DNA of 64,000 nt from Emcibacter sp. Lineage in GTDB: Bacteria > Pseudomonadota > Alphaproteobacteria > Sphingomonadales > Emcibacteraceae. Every line of letters starts with the position of its first letter. Within the stretch, counting starts at the first letter, position 1. The DNA lies in NCBI RefSeq assembly GCF_963675455.1, contig NZ_OY776217.1:3520001-3584000 (forward strand), read 5' to 3'. Under the pieces are notes generated by a model. It made no database searches. It was not told where the DNA came from and saw only the letters and a program-made list of their open reading frames with translations. The translations under genes were made by a program, and so were the position numbers. Positions 17,004 through 25,882 of the stretch are shown here, piece after piece.

Positions 17004-18050
17004 ATGCTTCTGGAAACATTGAATGACAGATCACGGGATATATTCCGCCATATCGTTGACGCCTATCTTTTGACAGGCGATCCGGTGGGTTCGCGCACCC
17101 TGTCGAGAATACTGACAAGCCCCCTGTCTCCGGCCTCCATTCGCAATGTAATGGCCGATCTGGAAGACAGCGGTCTGATTTATTCCCCGCATACCTCAGC
17201 CGGACGAATTCCCACCGAACTTGGCCTCAGACTGTTTGTGGACGGTCTGCTGGAAGTCGGCAACCTGTCCGAGGATGAACGCACCAATATCCGCATAAAA
17301 TGCCATGAAAAAGGCAGTCGCCTTGATGAAATACTGCCCCAGGCGACAAGTCTGCTGTCCGGCCTGTCCCAGTGTGCCAGTATTGTAGTGGCGCCAAAAT
17401 ACGAACGTCAGCTGAAACACATAGAATTTGTCCACATCGGGCCGGGCCGCGCCCTGGTGGTTCTTGTCAGTGAGGGCGATGATGTGGAAAACCGGATTAT
17501 CGAGGTGCCGCAGGGCCTGACCCCTGCCGCCCTTGTCCAGGCCGGCAACTATCTGAATGCCCGTATGGTGGGACGAACCTTTGCCGAGGCCCAGAAGGTG
17601 ATTCAGAAGGAGCTTCGTGAACAGAAGGCCGAACTGGACAAGCTGACCCAGCAGGTGGTTGAACAGGGATTGGCCGTGCGCGCCGGATCCGGCAAGGGGT
17701 CCCCGGCTCCGGAGACTCTGATCGTTCGGGGACGTGCCAATCTGCTGGAAAATCTTGAGGCCCGTGAAGATCTGGAACGGATCAGGACACTGTTTGACGA
17801 CCTGGAAACCAAAAACGAACTGGTCAACCTCCTGGACCTGGCCAAAAACGCCGAAGGAGTAAGAATTTTTATCGGTTCTGAAAATAAGCTCTTTTCCCTT
17901 TCCGGCTCATCTGTTATCGCTTCCCCCTATATGGATGCCGACAATAACATTCTCGGAGTGATCGGTGTAATCGGCCCCACCAGGTTGAATTATGCCCGTA
18001 TCATTCCCATTGTTGACTATACCGCCAAGGTGATTGGAAATATTCTCTAA
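17004..18050 (+). CDS. hrcA: Heat-inducible transcription repressor HrcA
   Basis: 348 residues. An N-terminal winged helix (RSRDIFRHIVDAYLLTGDPVGSRTL, SPASIRNVMADLEDSGLI, SPHTSAGRIPTELGLRLFVD) precedes the GAF-like and dimerisation regions, ending IGPTRLNYARIIPIVDYTAKVIG, all typical of HrcA. HrcA represses groE/dnaK-type operons by binding CIRCE and is kept active by GroEL. It is 18 bases upstream of grpE and probably co-transcribed with it. No CIRCE is seen upstream of hrcA or dnaK in this window, so its targets here are uncertain. Confidence 0.96.
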   Translation: MLLETLNDRSRDIFRHIVDAYLLTGDPVGSRTLSRILTSPLSPASIRNVMADLEDSGLIYSPHTSAGRIPTELGLRLFVDGLLEVGNLSEDERTNIRIKCHEKGSRLDEILPQATSLLSGLSQCASIVVAPKYERQLKHIEFVHIGPGRALVVLVSEGDDVENRIIEVPQGLTPAALVQAGNYLNARMVGRTFAEAQKVIQKELREQKAELDKLTQQVVEQGLAVRAGSGKGSPAPETLIVRGRANLLENLEAREDLERIRTLFDDLETKNELVNLLDLAKNAEGVRIFIGSENKLFSLSGSSVIASPYMDADNNILGVIGVIGPTRLNYARIIPIVDYTAKVIGNIL

Positions 18051-18068
18051 TATAAGAAGAACAAAGTC

Positions 18069-18674
18069 ATGACTGAAAATACAGAACATACCCCGGAAAC
18101 TCCTGAAAACCAGGCGAATGAAACTGACGCCCCGGCAGAAGCCAACGCACCGGCACCGGAGAAAACCGCAGAGGATGCCCTGGCCGCTGCCCAGGCTGAA
18201 ATTGCCGAGTTGAAAGACAAGCTGCTGCGGGCAGTTGCCGAAACAGAAAACCTGCGCCGCCGGGCGGAACGGGAAAAACAGGATGCCACCAACTATGCGG
18301 TAACCGCCTTTGCCCGCGACCTGCTGCCGGTCAGCGATAACCTGCGCCGGGCACTGGACAGTCTTCCCGAGGATGCCGATGGCAACGAAACTCTCAAGGC
18401 CCTGGTTGAAGGGGTGGAAATGACCGAACGGGAACTGCTCAACAATTTCGAAAAGCACGGTATTCGCAAGGTCGACCCAAAAGGTGAAAAATTCGACCAC
18501 AATCTGCACCAGGCCATGTTTGAAATCCCCAACAGCGGTGCGGAAGAAGGTACCGTCGTCCAGGTCATGCAGGTCGGCTATACGTTGAAAGAACGGCTGT
18601 TGCGCCCGGCCATGGTCGGAGTGGCCAAAGGCAGCGCACCGGAAAAACAGGATCACGTCGACACCACCGCCTGA
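18069..18674 (+). CDS. grpE: GrpE, DnaK nucleotide-exchange factor
   Basis: 201 residues. An acidic, Pro/Glu-rich N-terminus (1-35) is followed by the long dimerising coiled coil (LAAAQAEIAELKDKLLRAVAETENLRRRAEREK) and the beta-domain (HGIRKVDPKGEKFDHNLHQAMFEI, GTVVQVMQVGYTLKERLLRPAMVGVAKG). It releases ADP from DnaK. Second gene of the hrcA-grpE unit; a terminator follows 26 bases downstream. Confidence 0.97.
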   Translation: MTENTEHTPETPENQANETDAPAEANAPAPEKTAEDALAAAQAEIAELKDKLLRAVAETENLRRRAEREKQDATNYAVTAFARDLLPVSDNLRRALDSLPEDADGNETLKALVEGVEMTERELLNNFEKHGIRKVDPKGEKFDHNLHQAMFEIPNSGAEEGTVVQVMQVGYTLKERLLRPAMVGVAKGSAPEKQDHVDTTA

Positions 18675-18699
18675 AATTAATCTAAATTTCATAATAATG

Positions 18700-18728
18700 G
18701 GCCAGTTTTCTGAACTGGCCTTTTGTTT
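18700..18728 (+). terminator. Rho-independent terminator after grpE
   Basis: GGCCAGTT and AACTGGCC pair as an 8-bp stem around a 5-base loop (18700-18720), followed directly by TTTTGTTT. It closes the hrcA-grpE transcript. Confidence 0.85.
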
Positions 18729-18783
18729 ATGAACTTATATTAGTATAGTTTGACTATATAATAATATTTTTGGGTATCAGTGT

Positions 18784-19689
18784 ATGTGGCGTAGCAGTCT
18801 GTTTCTTTTCTTCTGCCAGATTTTCTTATTTCCGGCTGCCTCCTTCGCGGTGGAAACCGGACGTGAATTTATCATCGCTTCGATCAGCGACACTCCCTCT
18901 GAAGAAATAAAGAAATTTCAGGCTCTTGCCGACTATCTGCAGGATAATCTTAAAGAATTCGGATACGAAAGCAGCCGGGTACTCGTCGCCCGCACGACAG
19001 ACGATATCGCCAATGCGATACAGGAAAAACAGGTGGACCTGTTTCTGGACAGCCCGCTGGTTGTCGAATCCGTCAACAGAAAAGTCGGCAGCAGAACCAT
19101 CCTTCGACGCTGGAAAAAAGGAAAATCCCATTACCATACTGTCATTTTTTCGTTAAAAAATAGCCCGGTGCTGGCTCTTCCGGACCTGAAAAGTCAGACA
19201 ATTGCCTTTGACAGTAAATCTTCCACATCAGGTTTTCTAATGCCAAGGGCCATGTTCCTGGACCAGGGGCTGCCCCTCAGGGAAACACAGCCCGGCCAAG
19301 ATGCCACTCCGGACAATAATGCAGTGAATTTCGTCATCTCCGGACATGACGAAAACACCCTGACCTGGGTGCTGCATCAACGGGTGGATGCCGGTGCCAT
19401 GTCGAACCAAAAGCTGGAAAAACTGACCAATTCAGACCTGAGTCAGCTAAAAATTATCGATCGGTCCAACCCCATCCCCCGTCATGCTGTAACTTTTTCT
19501 CCTCATCTGTCCGAAGAAATTGTAGATAAACTGGTTCAACTTCTTTCCCGTATGCATCTGTCTGAAAAAGGTCGAAAAGTGCTAAAAAAAGCCGAAAAAA
19601 CAGCCAAGTTTGATGTCATGCCGGAAACTGAACTGGTCCTCATCAGAGAACTTTATGATAAAAATGCAGCGGAGCCTCGTAACCGATGA
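18784..19689 (+). CDS. PhnD-like periplasmic substrate-binding protein
   Basis: 301 residues with a Sec signal peptide (about 1-23, cleavage after ASFA). The remainder resembles the PhnD family of phosphate/phosphite/phosphonate-binding proteins: ALADYLQDNL, TTDDIANAIQEKQVDLFLDSPLVVESV, and a STSGFLMPRAMFLDQGL ligand-loop region. No ABC transporter permease or ATPase is encoded nearby. Instead a membrane histidine kinase gene follows after 40 bases, so it may act as a periplasmic sensor subunit, as TorT does for TorS. The ligand is unknown; phosphonate is only the family name. Confidence 0.8.
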   Translation: MWRSSLFLFFCQIFLFPAASFAVETGREFIIASISDTPSEEIKKFQALADYLQDNLKEFGYESSRVLVARTTDDIANAIQEKQVDLFLDSPLVVESVNRKVGSRTILRRWKKGKSHYHTVIFSLKNSPVLALPDLKSQTIAFDSKSSTSGFLMPRAMFLDQGLPLRETQPGQDATPDNNAVNFVISGHDENTLTWVLHQRVDAGAMSNQKLEKLTNSDLSQLKIIDRSNPIPRHAVTFSPHLSEEIVDKLVQLLSRMHLSEKGRKVLKKAEKTAKFDVMPETELVLIRELYDKNAAEPRNR

Positions 19690-19729
19690 ACTTCCCGCTC
19701 TTAATTGAAACTCGGGCTCTATTGCAGAA

Positions 19730-21268
19730 ATGAGACATATCCGCTCAAAACTTCTTCTGTTCACTTCCGCCGTCATCATTCTGCTGACCGGGGCGACAAC
19801 CTATTTTACGACATCGATTTCACGGCAGGAACTGATCGACCAGCAAATCCGGGACAGCATTACGTCCATCGAAACAGTCTCCAACATTATCGCTGATGAT
19901 GTTTATTATCTGAACAGCGTAAGTATCCGGAACTATCTCCGGGCCCTGGCCACCCACAAGGACATTACAAAAAGCTTCGTGCTGGATGATAAACTCCAGG
20001 TTATTACCGACGGCACGACCGAGAATCCCTACCGTGGTAAAGACATATCACAACTGGTTCCCGAACAATTGTATTTAACTGGCAATATAACCTTCAGCAG
20101 TATAGGAAAACATTACTGGATCGGCGGCCCTGTAAAACTCTCGTCAGACGATATCATCGGTCATATTTTTGTGGAATATTCCCTGGACCGGACAAATTTC
20201 AACATTGACCAGCAACTCAAAGAACAACTGACCGTCATCCTGTTCTGCGCCGCCATCGCCCTGTTTTTCAGCAGCATGTTCGCCAACAGGTTCACCCGTC
20301 CGCTTTCAGACCTGACAATAAAGGCCAAACGGATTGCCGAAGGTGAGAAAAATCTCGTCCTGAATATTAAGGGCCATGATGAAATTGCCGAGCTCGGCCA
20401 TGCTTTCAAACAAATGGTGGAAAACCTGCATGCCACCAATGAAGAGCTTCAGGAATTGACCGACAACCTCGACAGTGAAGTTCAGGCCAGAACCGCCGAA
20501 CTGGAAGAACGGGGCAACGCCCTGCGAAAGGCCAGGGACCGGGCGGAGGCAGCCAACCGGGCAAAATCAAACTTCCTGGCGGTCATGACCCATGAACTCA
20601 GAACGCCCATGAACTCCCTTCTTGGCATGCTCGACCTGATCCGGTCGACGACCCTGACCGACCGGCAAAGAGATTATGCCGATACGGCCAAATCCTCAGG
20701 CGATATGCTCCTGACTATCATCAATGATATTCTCGATCTGTCCAAAATCGAGGCTGACAAGATCGACCTTGAATTCTCTGCCGTTCCGGTGGAGGATTTT
20801 CTTGAGAATATTATTGATATATATTTCTATAAAGCCCGGGGTAAAGGTCTGGACCTGAAGCTGGAGATTTCCCCCGATATCCCGGCAGAGATTGAAACCG
20901 ATCCGGATCGCCTGAAACAGATCCTGTCCAATTTCATGGACAACGCCATCAAGTTTACGGAAAAAGGGTCCGTGACCCTGCGGGCCTATCCCTGCGAAAT
21001 CGGTGAGCCACTCATAGATGCCATATGCTTTTCCGTCAGGGATACCGGGAAAGGCATTGCCAGCCGGAACCACAAAAACATTTTTCAGGAATTTACCCAG
21101 GAAGACACCTCGATTACCCGCAAATTTGGCGGCACAGGCCTTGGCCTGGCCATCAGCCGGAAATTAACCGAGCTGATGGATGGGGAAATCGGCTTTGAAA
21201 GTGAAGAAGGAGAAGGCAGCCTTTTCTATTGCCGCCTGCCCCAAAAACATAAATCAAAAGGACCCTGA
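19730..21268 (+). CDS. Membrane sensor histidine kinase
   Basis: 512 residues. Two membrane helices (about 8-28 and 167-186) flank a periplasmic sensor domain; then HAMP (about 187-240), a coiled coil, the HisKA domain with phospho-acceptor H288 (VMTHELRTPMNS) and a HATPase domain with N box (LSNFMDNAIKFT), G1 (VRDTGKGIA) and G2 (GGTGLGLAISRKL). It ends without a receiver domain, and no response regulator is adjacent. Transcribed just downstream of the PhnD-like gene, so binding-protein-dependent sensing is the likely input. It ends 8 bases from the convergent copper-chaperone gene. Confidence 0.9.
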   Translation: MRHIRSKLLLFTSAVIILLTGATTYFTTSISRQELIDQQIRDSITSIETVSNIIADDVYYLNSVSIRNYLRALATHKDITKSFVLDDKLQVITDGTTENPYRGKDISQLVPEQLYLTGNITFSSIGKHYWIGGPVKLSSDDIIGHIFVEYSLDRTNFNIDQQLKEQLTVILFCAAIALFFSSMFANRFTRPLSDLTIKAKRIAEGEKNLVLNIKGHDEIAELGHAFKQMVENLHATNEELQELTDNLDSEVQARTAELEERGNALRKARDRAEAANRAKSNFLAVMTHELRTPMNSLLGMLDLIRSTTLTDRQRDYADTAKSSGDMLLTIINDILDLSKIEADKIDLEFSAVPVEDFLENIIDIYFYKARGKGLDLKLEISPDIPAEIETDPDRLKQILSNFMDNAIKFTEKGSVTLRAYPCEIGEPLIDAICFSVRDTGKGIASRNHKNIFQEFTQEDTSITRKFGGTGLGLAISRKLTELMDGEIGFESEEGEGSLFYCRLPQKHKSKGP

Positions 21269-21276
21269 ACAGGCTT

Positions 21277-21750
21277 TTAGTGATGGGCTGAATGGTCGTG
21301 TTCTGCTAACGGCGCCTGTTTCATAACATGTGCCGTCACTTCGATATCACCACCATGCTCAAAGGTGAGCGTCATTGGAAAGCTATCACCTTCCGAAAGC
21401 TTCTTCTGAACATCAAAAATCATGACATGGTAACCGCCCGGACGAAACATCACCGTTTCCCCGGCAGCTACGTCAACATGATCCACCTGGCGCATCTTCA
21501 TCACGCCGTTGTCATGGATATGTTCATGGAGCTCAGCCCGTGCGGAAAGAAGAGTCTTGACCGACAGCAACCGGTCATCAGCATCGCCGTTATTACGTAT
21601 TGCAAAATAAGCAGCCCCGGTACGGCCGGTCATGAACACCGGTCTTGCCCATACTTCAGAAACATCTATCGATACTTCGCCGGCACCGGCATGGGACATA
21701 ATGGGAAGGATGGAAAGCAGGGTGAAAAAAGCAGCTATTGTAAAACGCAT
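21277..21750 (-). CDS. Periplasmic copper chaperone of the PCu(A)C family
   Basis: 157 residues with a signal peptide (about 1-22). The copper site of the family is visible: H75/H77/H79, M84 and M86 in ELHEHIHDNGVMKM, and H108xM110 in RPGGYHVMIF. The C-terminus HDHSAHH adds further possible metal ligands. PCu(A)C proteins hold Cu(I) in the periplasm and help load the CuA site of cytochrome c oxidase, often with ScoI; no sco gene is adjacent. Apparently a single-gene unit. Confidence 0.92.
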   Translation of the reverse strand: MRFTIAAFFTLLSILPIMSHAGAGEVSIDVSEVWARPVFMTGRTGAAYFAIRNNGDADDRLLSVKTLLSARAELHEHIHDNGVMKMRQVDHVDVAAGETVMFRPGGYHVMIFDVQKKLSEGDSFPMTLTFEHGGDIEVTAHVMKQAPLAEHDHSAHH

Positions 21751-21870
21751 GATCCTTAATAAATCCTGTTATTGAAATCCGTGTTTTTTCAGTCGTAACC
21801 TTGTCGATCTTTAATAACCCAAACTACGCTATTCAAGGTGTGAAAAATGTATTTTTTTCTTCCTTTTTGC

Positions 21871-21898
21871 CTTGCAGGCCTGAAAAACCGACTTATAT
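21871..21898 (+). promoter_or_regulatory. Possible heat-shock sigma factor (RpoH) promoter of dnaK
   Basis: CTTGCA (21871-21876) and CTTATAT (21892-21898) are 15 bases apart and resemble the CTTG...C-TAT-T elements of alphaproteobacterial RpoH promoters. The dnaK start is 119 bases downstream, leaving a long leader. No CIRCE palindrome is present between here and dnaK. Confidence 0.5.
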
Positions 21899-22017
21899 AA
21901 CCCTCATAAACCTGATACCGCCGGATGTTGGTGGAAAATTTTGTAGCAAATGAGAATGGTATCCCGGACGATGCATGTGTATGGTCGAACGGAATAGCCG
22001 AAAGATAGAGGATTATA

Positions 22018-23919
22018 ATGGGTAAGGTAATTGGAATTGACTTAGGTACAACGAACTCCTGTATCGCCATCATGGACGGAGCGAAACCTAAGGTTATTGA
22101 AAATGCAGAAGGCGGTCGCACAACGCCTTCAATGGTCGCTTTCACCGGCGACGGTGAACGTCTTGTAGGTCAGCCGGCCAAACGCCAGGCCGTCACCAAC
22201 TCCGAAAATACACTGTTTGCCATTAAACGTCTTATCGGTCGCCCCTTCGATGATCCGGCGACCCGCAAGGACATGGAAATGGTGCCTTACAAAATTGTCA
22301 AGGCCGACAATGGCGATGCCTGGGTGGAAGCCCAGGGTAAAGATTACAGCCCGAGCCAGGTTTCAGCCTTTATCCTTCAGAAAATGAAAGAGACCGCCGA
22401 GAATTATCTTGGTGAGAAAGTCGATCAGGCCGTAATCACCGTTCCGGCCTATTTTAACGACGCCCAGCGTCAGGCGACCAAGGACGCCGGCAAGATTGCC
22501 GGTCTGGAAGTCCTGCGTATCATCAACGAACCGACTGCTGCTGCCCTGGCTTACGGCCTTGACAAGGAAGAAGGAAAAACCATCGCGGTATATGACCTTG
22601 GTGGCGGTACCTTTGACGTCTCCATTCTTGAAATCGGCGACGGTGTATTTGAAGTAAAATCCACCAACGGGGACACTTTCCTCGGCGGTGAAGACTTTGA
22701 CATGCGCCTCGTCGAATATCTGGCCGATGAGTTCAAGAAAGAGAACGGCATTGACCTGCGCGGCGACAATATGGCCCTGCAGCGCCTGAAAGAAGCCGCT
22801 GAAAAAGCCAAGATTGAGCTCTCCAGCGCCCAGCAGACTGAAATCAACCTGCCGTTTATCACTGCAGACGCCTCCGGTCCGAAACACCTGACCATGAAGC
22901 TGACCCGCTCAAAATTCGAAGCGCTTGTTGCCGATTTTGTGCAACGGACAGTCGGCCCCTGCAAGGCAGCCCTGAAAGACGCCGGCGTCAGCGCCGGGGA
23001 AATCGATGAGGTAGTCCTGGTCGGTGGTATGACGCGTATGCCGAAAATCATTGAAACCGTGAAGGAATTCTTTGGCAAGGAACCACACAAGGGTGTGAAC
23101 CCTGACGAGGTTGTTGCCATGGGCGCCGCCATTCAGGCCGGCGTTCTGCAGGGTGACGTGAAAGACGTTCTGCTGCTTGATGTGACTCCCCTGTCCCTGG
23201 GCATCGAAACCCTGGGCGGTGTGTTCACCCGCCTGATCGACCGCAACACAACGATCCCGACCAAGAAATCCCAGGTATTCTCAACGGCCGAAGATAACCA
23301 GACAGCCGTAACCATCCGGGTTTTCCAGGGTGAACGTGAGATGGCTGCCGACAACAAAATGCTTGGCCAGTTCGACCTGGTTGGTATTCCGGCTGCCCCG
23401 CGCGGCATTCCTCAGGTCGAAGTAACCTTTGACATTGACGCCAACGGTATCGTCAACGTGTCCGCCAAGGACAAAGGAACCGGCAAGGAACAGCAGATCC
23501 GGATCCAGGCTTCAGGCGGCCTCAGCGATGACGACATCGACCAGATGGTCAAGGATGCTGAAGCCCACGCCGATGAGGACAAGAAGCGTAAAGCCCTTGT
23601 CGAGGCCCGCAACCAGGCTGAAAGCCTCGCCCATTCTGTGGAAGGCCAGTTGGCTGAACACGGCGATAAAATCGATGCCGGCGAAAAATCCGCCATCGAG
23701 GATGCCGTAAAAGCTGCCAAGGAAGCTGCAACCGGCGAGGATGTTGATGCCATTAACCAGGCCGTCCAGAACCTGCAGCAGGTTGCCATGAAACTTGGCG
23801 AGGCTGTTTACAAGGCCCAGGCCGAGGGTGGCGAGGCCGCTGCCGGCGGGGAAGAACCTTCATCTGACGATGATGTGGTTGATGTTGACTACGAAGAAGT
23901 AGACGATAACAACAAATAA
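22018..23919 (+). CDS. dnaK: Molecular chaperone DnaK (Hsp70)
   Basis: 633 residues, full length. ATPase domain with GIDLGTTNSC, AYFNDAQRQATKDAG, NEPTAAALAYG, VYDLGGGTFDVSILE and VGGMTRMPKI; substrate domain with TPLSLGIETLGGVFT and LID domain (about 505-600); Gly/Ala-rich tail ending in an acidic DVVDVDYEEVDD motif. A GAGG ribosome site lies 8 bases upstream. Works with GrpE and DnaJ, both encoded nearby, the latter after a structured 130-base spacer. Confidence 0.99.
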   Translation: MGKVIGIDLGTTNSCIAIMDGAKPKVIENAEGGRTTPSMVAFTGDGERLVGQPAKRQAVTNSENTLFAIKRLIGRPFDDPATRKDMEMVPYKIVKADNGDAWVEAQGKDYSPSQVSAFILQKMKETAENYLGEKVDQAVITVPAYFNDAQRQATKDAGKIAGLEVLRIINEPTAAALAYGLDKEEGKTIAVYDLGGGTFDVSILEIGDGVFEVKSTNGDTFLGGEDFDMRLVEYLADEFKKENGIDLRGDNMALQRLKEAAEKAKIELSSAQQTEINLPFITADASGPKHLTMKLTRSKFEALVADFVQRTVGPCKAALKDAGVSAGEIDEVVLVGGMTRMPKIIETVKEFFGKEPHKGVNPDEVVAMGAAIQAGVLQGDVKDVLLLDVTPLSLGIETLGGVFTRLIDRNTTIPTKKSQVFSTAEDNQTAVTIRVFQGEREMAADNKMLGQFDLVGIPAAPRGIPQVEVTFDIDANGIVNVSAKDKGTGKEQQIRIQASGGLSDDDIDQMVKDAEAHADEDKKRKALVEARNQAESLAHSVEGQLAEHGDKIDAGEKSAIEDAVKAAKEAATGEDVDAINQAVQNLQQVAMKLGEAVYKAQAEGGEAAAGGEEPSSDDDVVDVDYEEVDDNNK

Positions 23920-23947
23920 TCAGCGCATCATGTGTGGACCGTTAGAA

Positions 23948-24027
23948 ATCTGAGTAACTGCAATGCGCCGCCCCGGGGGAATTCGGGGCGGTGCTACTGC
24001 TCAGAAACAGCAGTAGAAGACTCAGAT
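23948..24027 (+). ncRNA. Three-way-junction RNA structure in the dnaK-dnaJ spacer
   Basis: Three perfect 8-bp helices nest in 80 bases: an outer stem (23948-23955 with 24020-24027, ATCTGAGT/ACTCAGAT), a GC hairpin (23968-23975 with 23984-23991, CCGCCCCG/CGGGGCGG) and a second hairpin (23994-24001 with 24009-24016, CTACTGCT/AGCAGTAG). Junction linkers are 12, 2 and 3 bases. No U-tract follows, so it is not a plain terminator. It lies 28 bases after the dnaK stop and 22 before dnaJ; a role in mRNA stability, processing or dnaJ translation is inferred. It may not be an independent RNA. Confidence 0.65.
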
Positions 24028-24049
24028 CAGGTAGAAGACCGGGGTAGGT

Positions 24050-25183
24050 ATGGCAAAAGCATGTTATTATGAAGTTCTTGAAGTGGAAAGATCGGTCACA
24101 GCTGCCGATCTGAAAAAAGCCTATCGCAAGAAAGCCATGCAATTTCATCCTGACCGCAATCAGGACGATGCAGAGGCGGAAAGCAAATTCAAGGAAGTCA
24201 GTGAAGCCTATGATATCCTGAAGGACGACCAGAAACGGGCGGCCTATGACCAGTTCGGCCATGCTGCTTTTGAAAATGGTGGCGGTCCGGGCGCAGGCGG
24301 TCAGGGATTCGGCGGTTTTGATTCAGCCTTTTCCGATATTTTCGAAGACCTGTTCGGCATGGCCGGCGGTCGCAGCCGCCGCAGTCGCGCCAATCAGCGC
24401 GGCGCCGACCTGCGCTATAACCTGACGGTGACTCTGGAAGACGCCTTTTCAGGCAAAGAAGAAAAAATTAGCATTCCCCGCGCGGTTCCCTGCGATGAAT
24501 GCGATGAAACCGGTGCGCAACCCGGCTCCAGCCCCGAAATCTGCAGCACCTGTAACGGTATCGGCAAGGTCCGGACCCAGCAGGGATTTTTTATGGTGGA
24601 GCGCGCCTGCCCGAGCTGTCACGGCAAAGGCCAGGTTATTGCCGATCCTTGCGAAAAATGCCACGGGGCAGGACAGGTCGAGGAACACAAGACCCTGTCC
24701 GTCAAAATCCCGCGCGGTGTTGAAGACGGTACCAGAATCCGCCTGCAGGGTGAAGGGGAACGCGGCAAACGGGGAGCTCCTCCGGGCGACCTCTATATCT
24801 TTATCAATATCGAATATCATCCGATTTTCCAGCGCGACGGGGCCACTATTTTCTGTGAAATTCCCATCGCCATGACCACTGCCACCCTGGGCGGCGATAT
24901 AGATGTCCCGACTGTCGGCGGTGAAAGGGCAAGCGTCAAAATCAGTGCCGGCACCCAGACAGGAAAGCAATACCGGCTGCGCGGCAAGGGCATGCCGGTG
25001 CTTCAGTCGACGCAGGTCGGCGACATGATTATCCAGACCCGGGTTGAAACACCGGTGAACCTTACCAAAAAGCAAAAGCAACTGCTCAGGGCCTTTGCCG
25101 ATGAATGCGGTGATGAGGTAAGTCCGGAATCATCCGGTTTTTTCAACAAGGTAAAAGACCTGTGGAATGACCTGACCGACTGA
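24050..25183 (+). CDS. dnaJ: Co-chaperone DnaJ (Hsp40)
   Basis: 377 residues. J domain (1-70) with the HPD motif (FHPDRNQ), Gly/Phe-rich linker, then four zinc-finger CxxCxxxG repeats (CDECDETG, CSTCNGIG, CPSCHGKG, CEKCHGAG), the substrate-binding beta domains and a C-terminal dimerisation segment. It stimulates DnaK ATP hydrolysis and delivers substrates. Same strand as dnaK, separated by the structured spacer. Confidence 0.99.
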   Translation: MAKACYYEVLEVERSVTAADLKKAYRKKAMQFHPDRNQDDAEAESKFKEVSEAYDILKDDQKRAAYDQFGHAAFENGGGPGAGGQGFGGFDSAFSDIFEDLFGMAGGRSRRSRANQRGADLRYNLTVTLEDAFSGKEEKISIPRAVPCDECDETGAQPGSSPEICSTCNGIGKVRTQQGFFMVERACPSCHGKGQVIADPCEKCHGAGQVEEHKTLSVKIPRGVEDGTRIRLQGEGERGKRGAPPGDLYIFINIEYHPIFQRDGATIFCEIPIAMTTATLGGDIDVPTVGGERASVKISAGTQTGKQYRLRGKGMPVLQSTQVGDMIIQTRVETPVNLTKKQKQLLRAFADECGDEVSPESSGFFNKVKDLWNDLTD

Positions 25184-25196
25184 GCCGTATTGAGCG

Positions 25197-25736
25197 TCAG
25201 TTATAGGTTATGCCACCGTCATCTTTTTCATCATCGATATCCCAGACAAAGGATTCGTCATCTTTGACCTTGTGCCCTTCAAGGGTCTTGTCCTGGGCCG
25301 AACTGTCAAACACCGGCACATAACGGCCGTCAACCAGGCGGAACTGAAAGGGGTGCTGGATCGTCCACATGATACGACGATACAGCGATTCCGGGGAAAC
25401 CGGTTTAACAAGGAATTGATTCACACCAACAGCCTGTGCTTCCTTGACCCGTGTGATCTCGCTGTAGGCACTGACCACAATAATGGGAATAAAGCATTCG
25501 GGATAATTACTTTCCGACCGCATGAGTTTAACAAACTCATATCCACCCATGGGTTTCATGCGCCAGTCGGTAATAATCAGGTCAGGTGTCCATTTTCTCA
25601 TGATTTTCAGCGCATCCTGTGCACTGTAGGCAACCTTCAGCTGTTCCGTGCCGAATGCTGTCAGCATGGCCTGCAGGAGAGTCACCATATTTTCGTTATC
25701 ATCAACCACCAGAATGGAGATATTGGAGAAATTCAT
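25197..25736 (-). CDS. Orphan response regulator with receiver domain and short C-terminal tail
   Basis: 179 residues. The receiver domain (about 1-128) has the acidic pocket (VVDDNENM), phospho-acceptor Asp in LIITDWRMKPMGG, the switch Ser in VVSAYSE and the lysine of FLVKPVS. The C-terminal about 50 residues (FQFRLVDGRYVPVFDSS...) carry no DNA-binding or enzymatic motif and end in an acidic stretch. No kinase is adjacent; the window's receiver-less kinases at 19730 and 46664 are possible partners, without direct evidence. It ends 13 bases from the convergent dnaJ gene. Confidence 0.9.
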   Translation of the reverse strand: MNFSNISILVVDDNENMVTLLQAMLTAFGTEQLKVAYSAQDALKIMRKWTPDLIITDWRMKPMGGYEFVKLMRSESNYPECFIPIIVVSAYSEITRVKEAQAVGVNQFLVKPVSPESLYRRIMWTIQHPFQFRLVDGRYVPVFDSSAQDKTLEGHKVKDDESFVWDIDDEKDDGGITYN

Positions 25737-25882
25737 TTTTGACTTCGTTTCTGCCTGACTTATTTAGGTTGTATAAACTAGCCGTGTTTTAGCAATTTGT
25801 GAACTATAATTGCCCTACAATAATACATCTTCTTCTGAATAAGCGAATTCTTTTCATTAACTTTTTCTGAAGTAAAGAAAAC

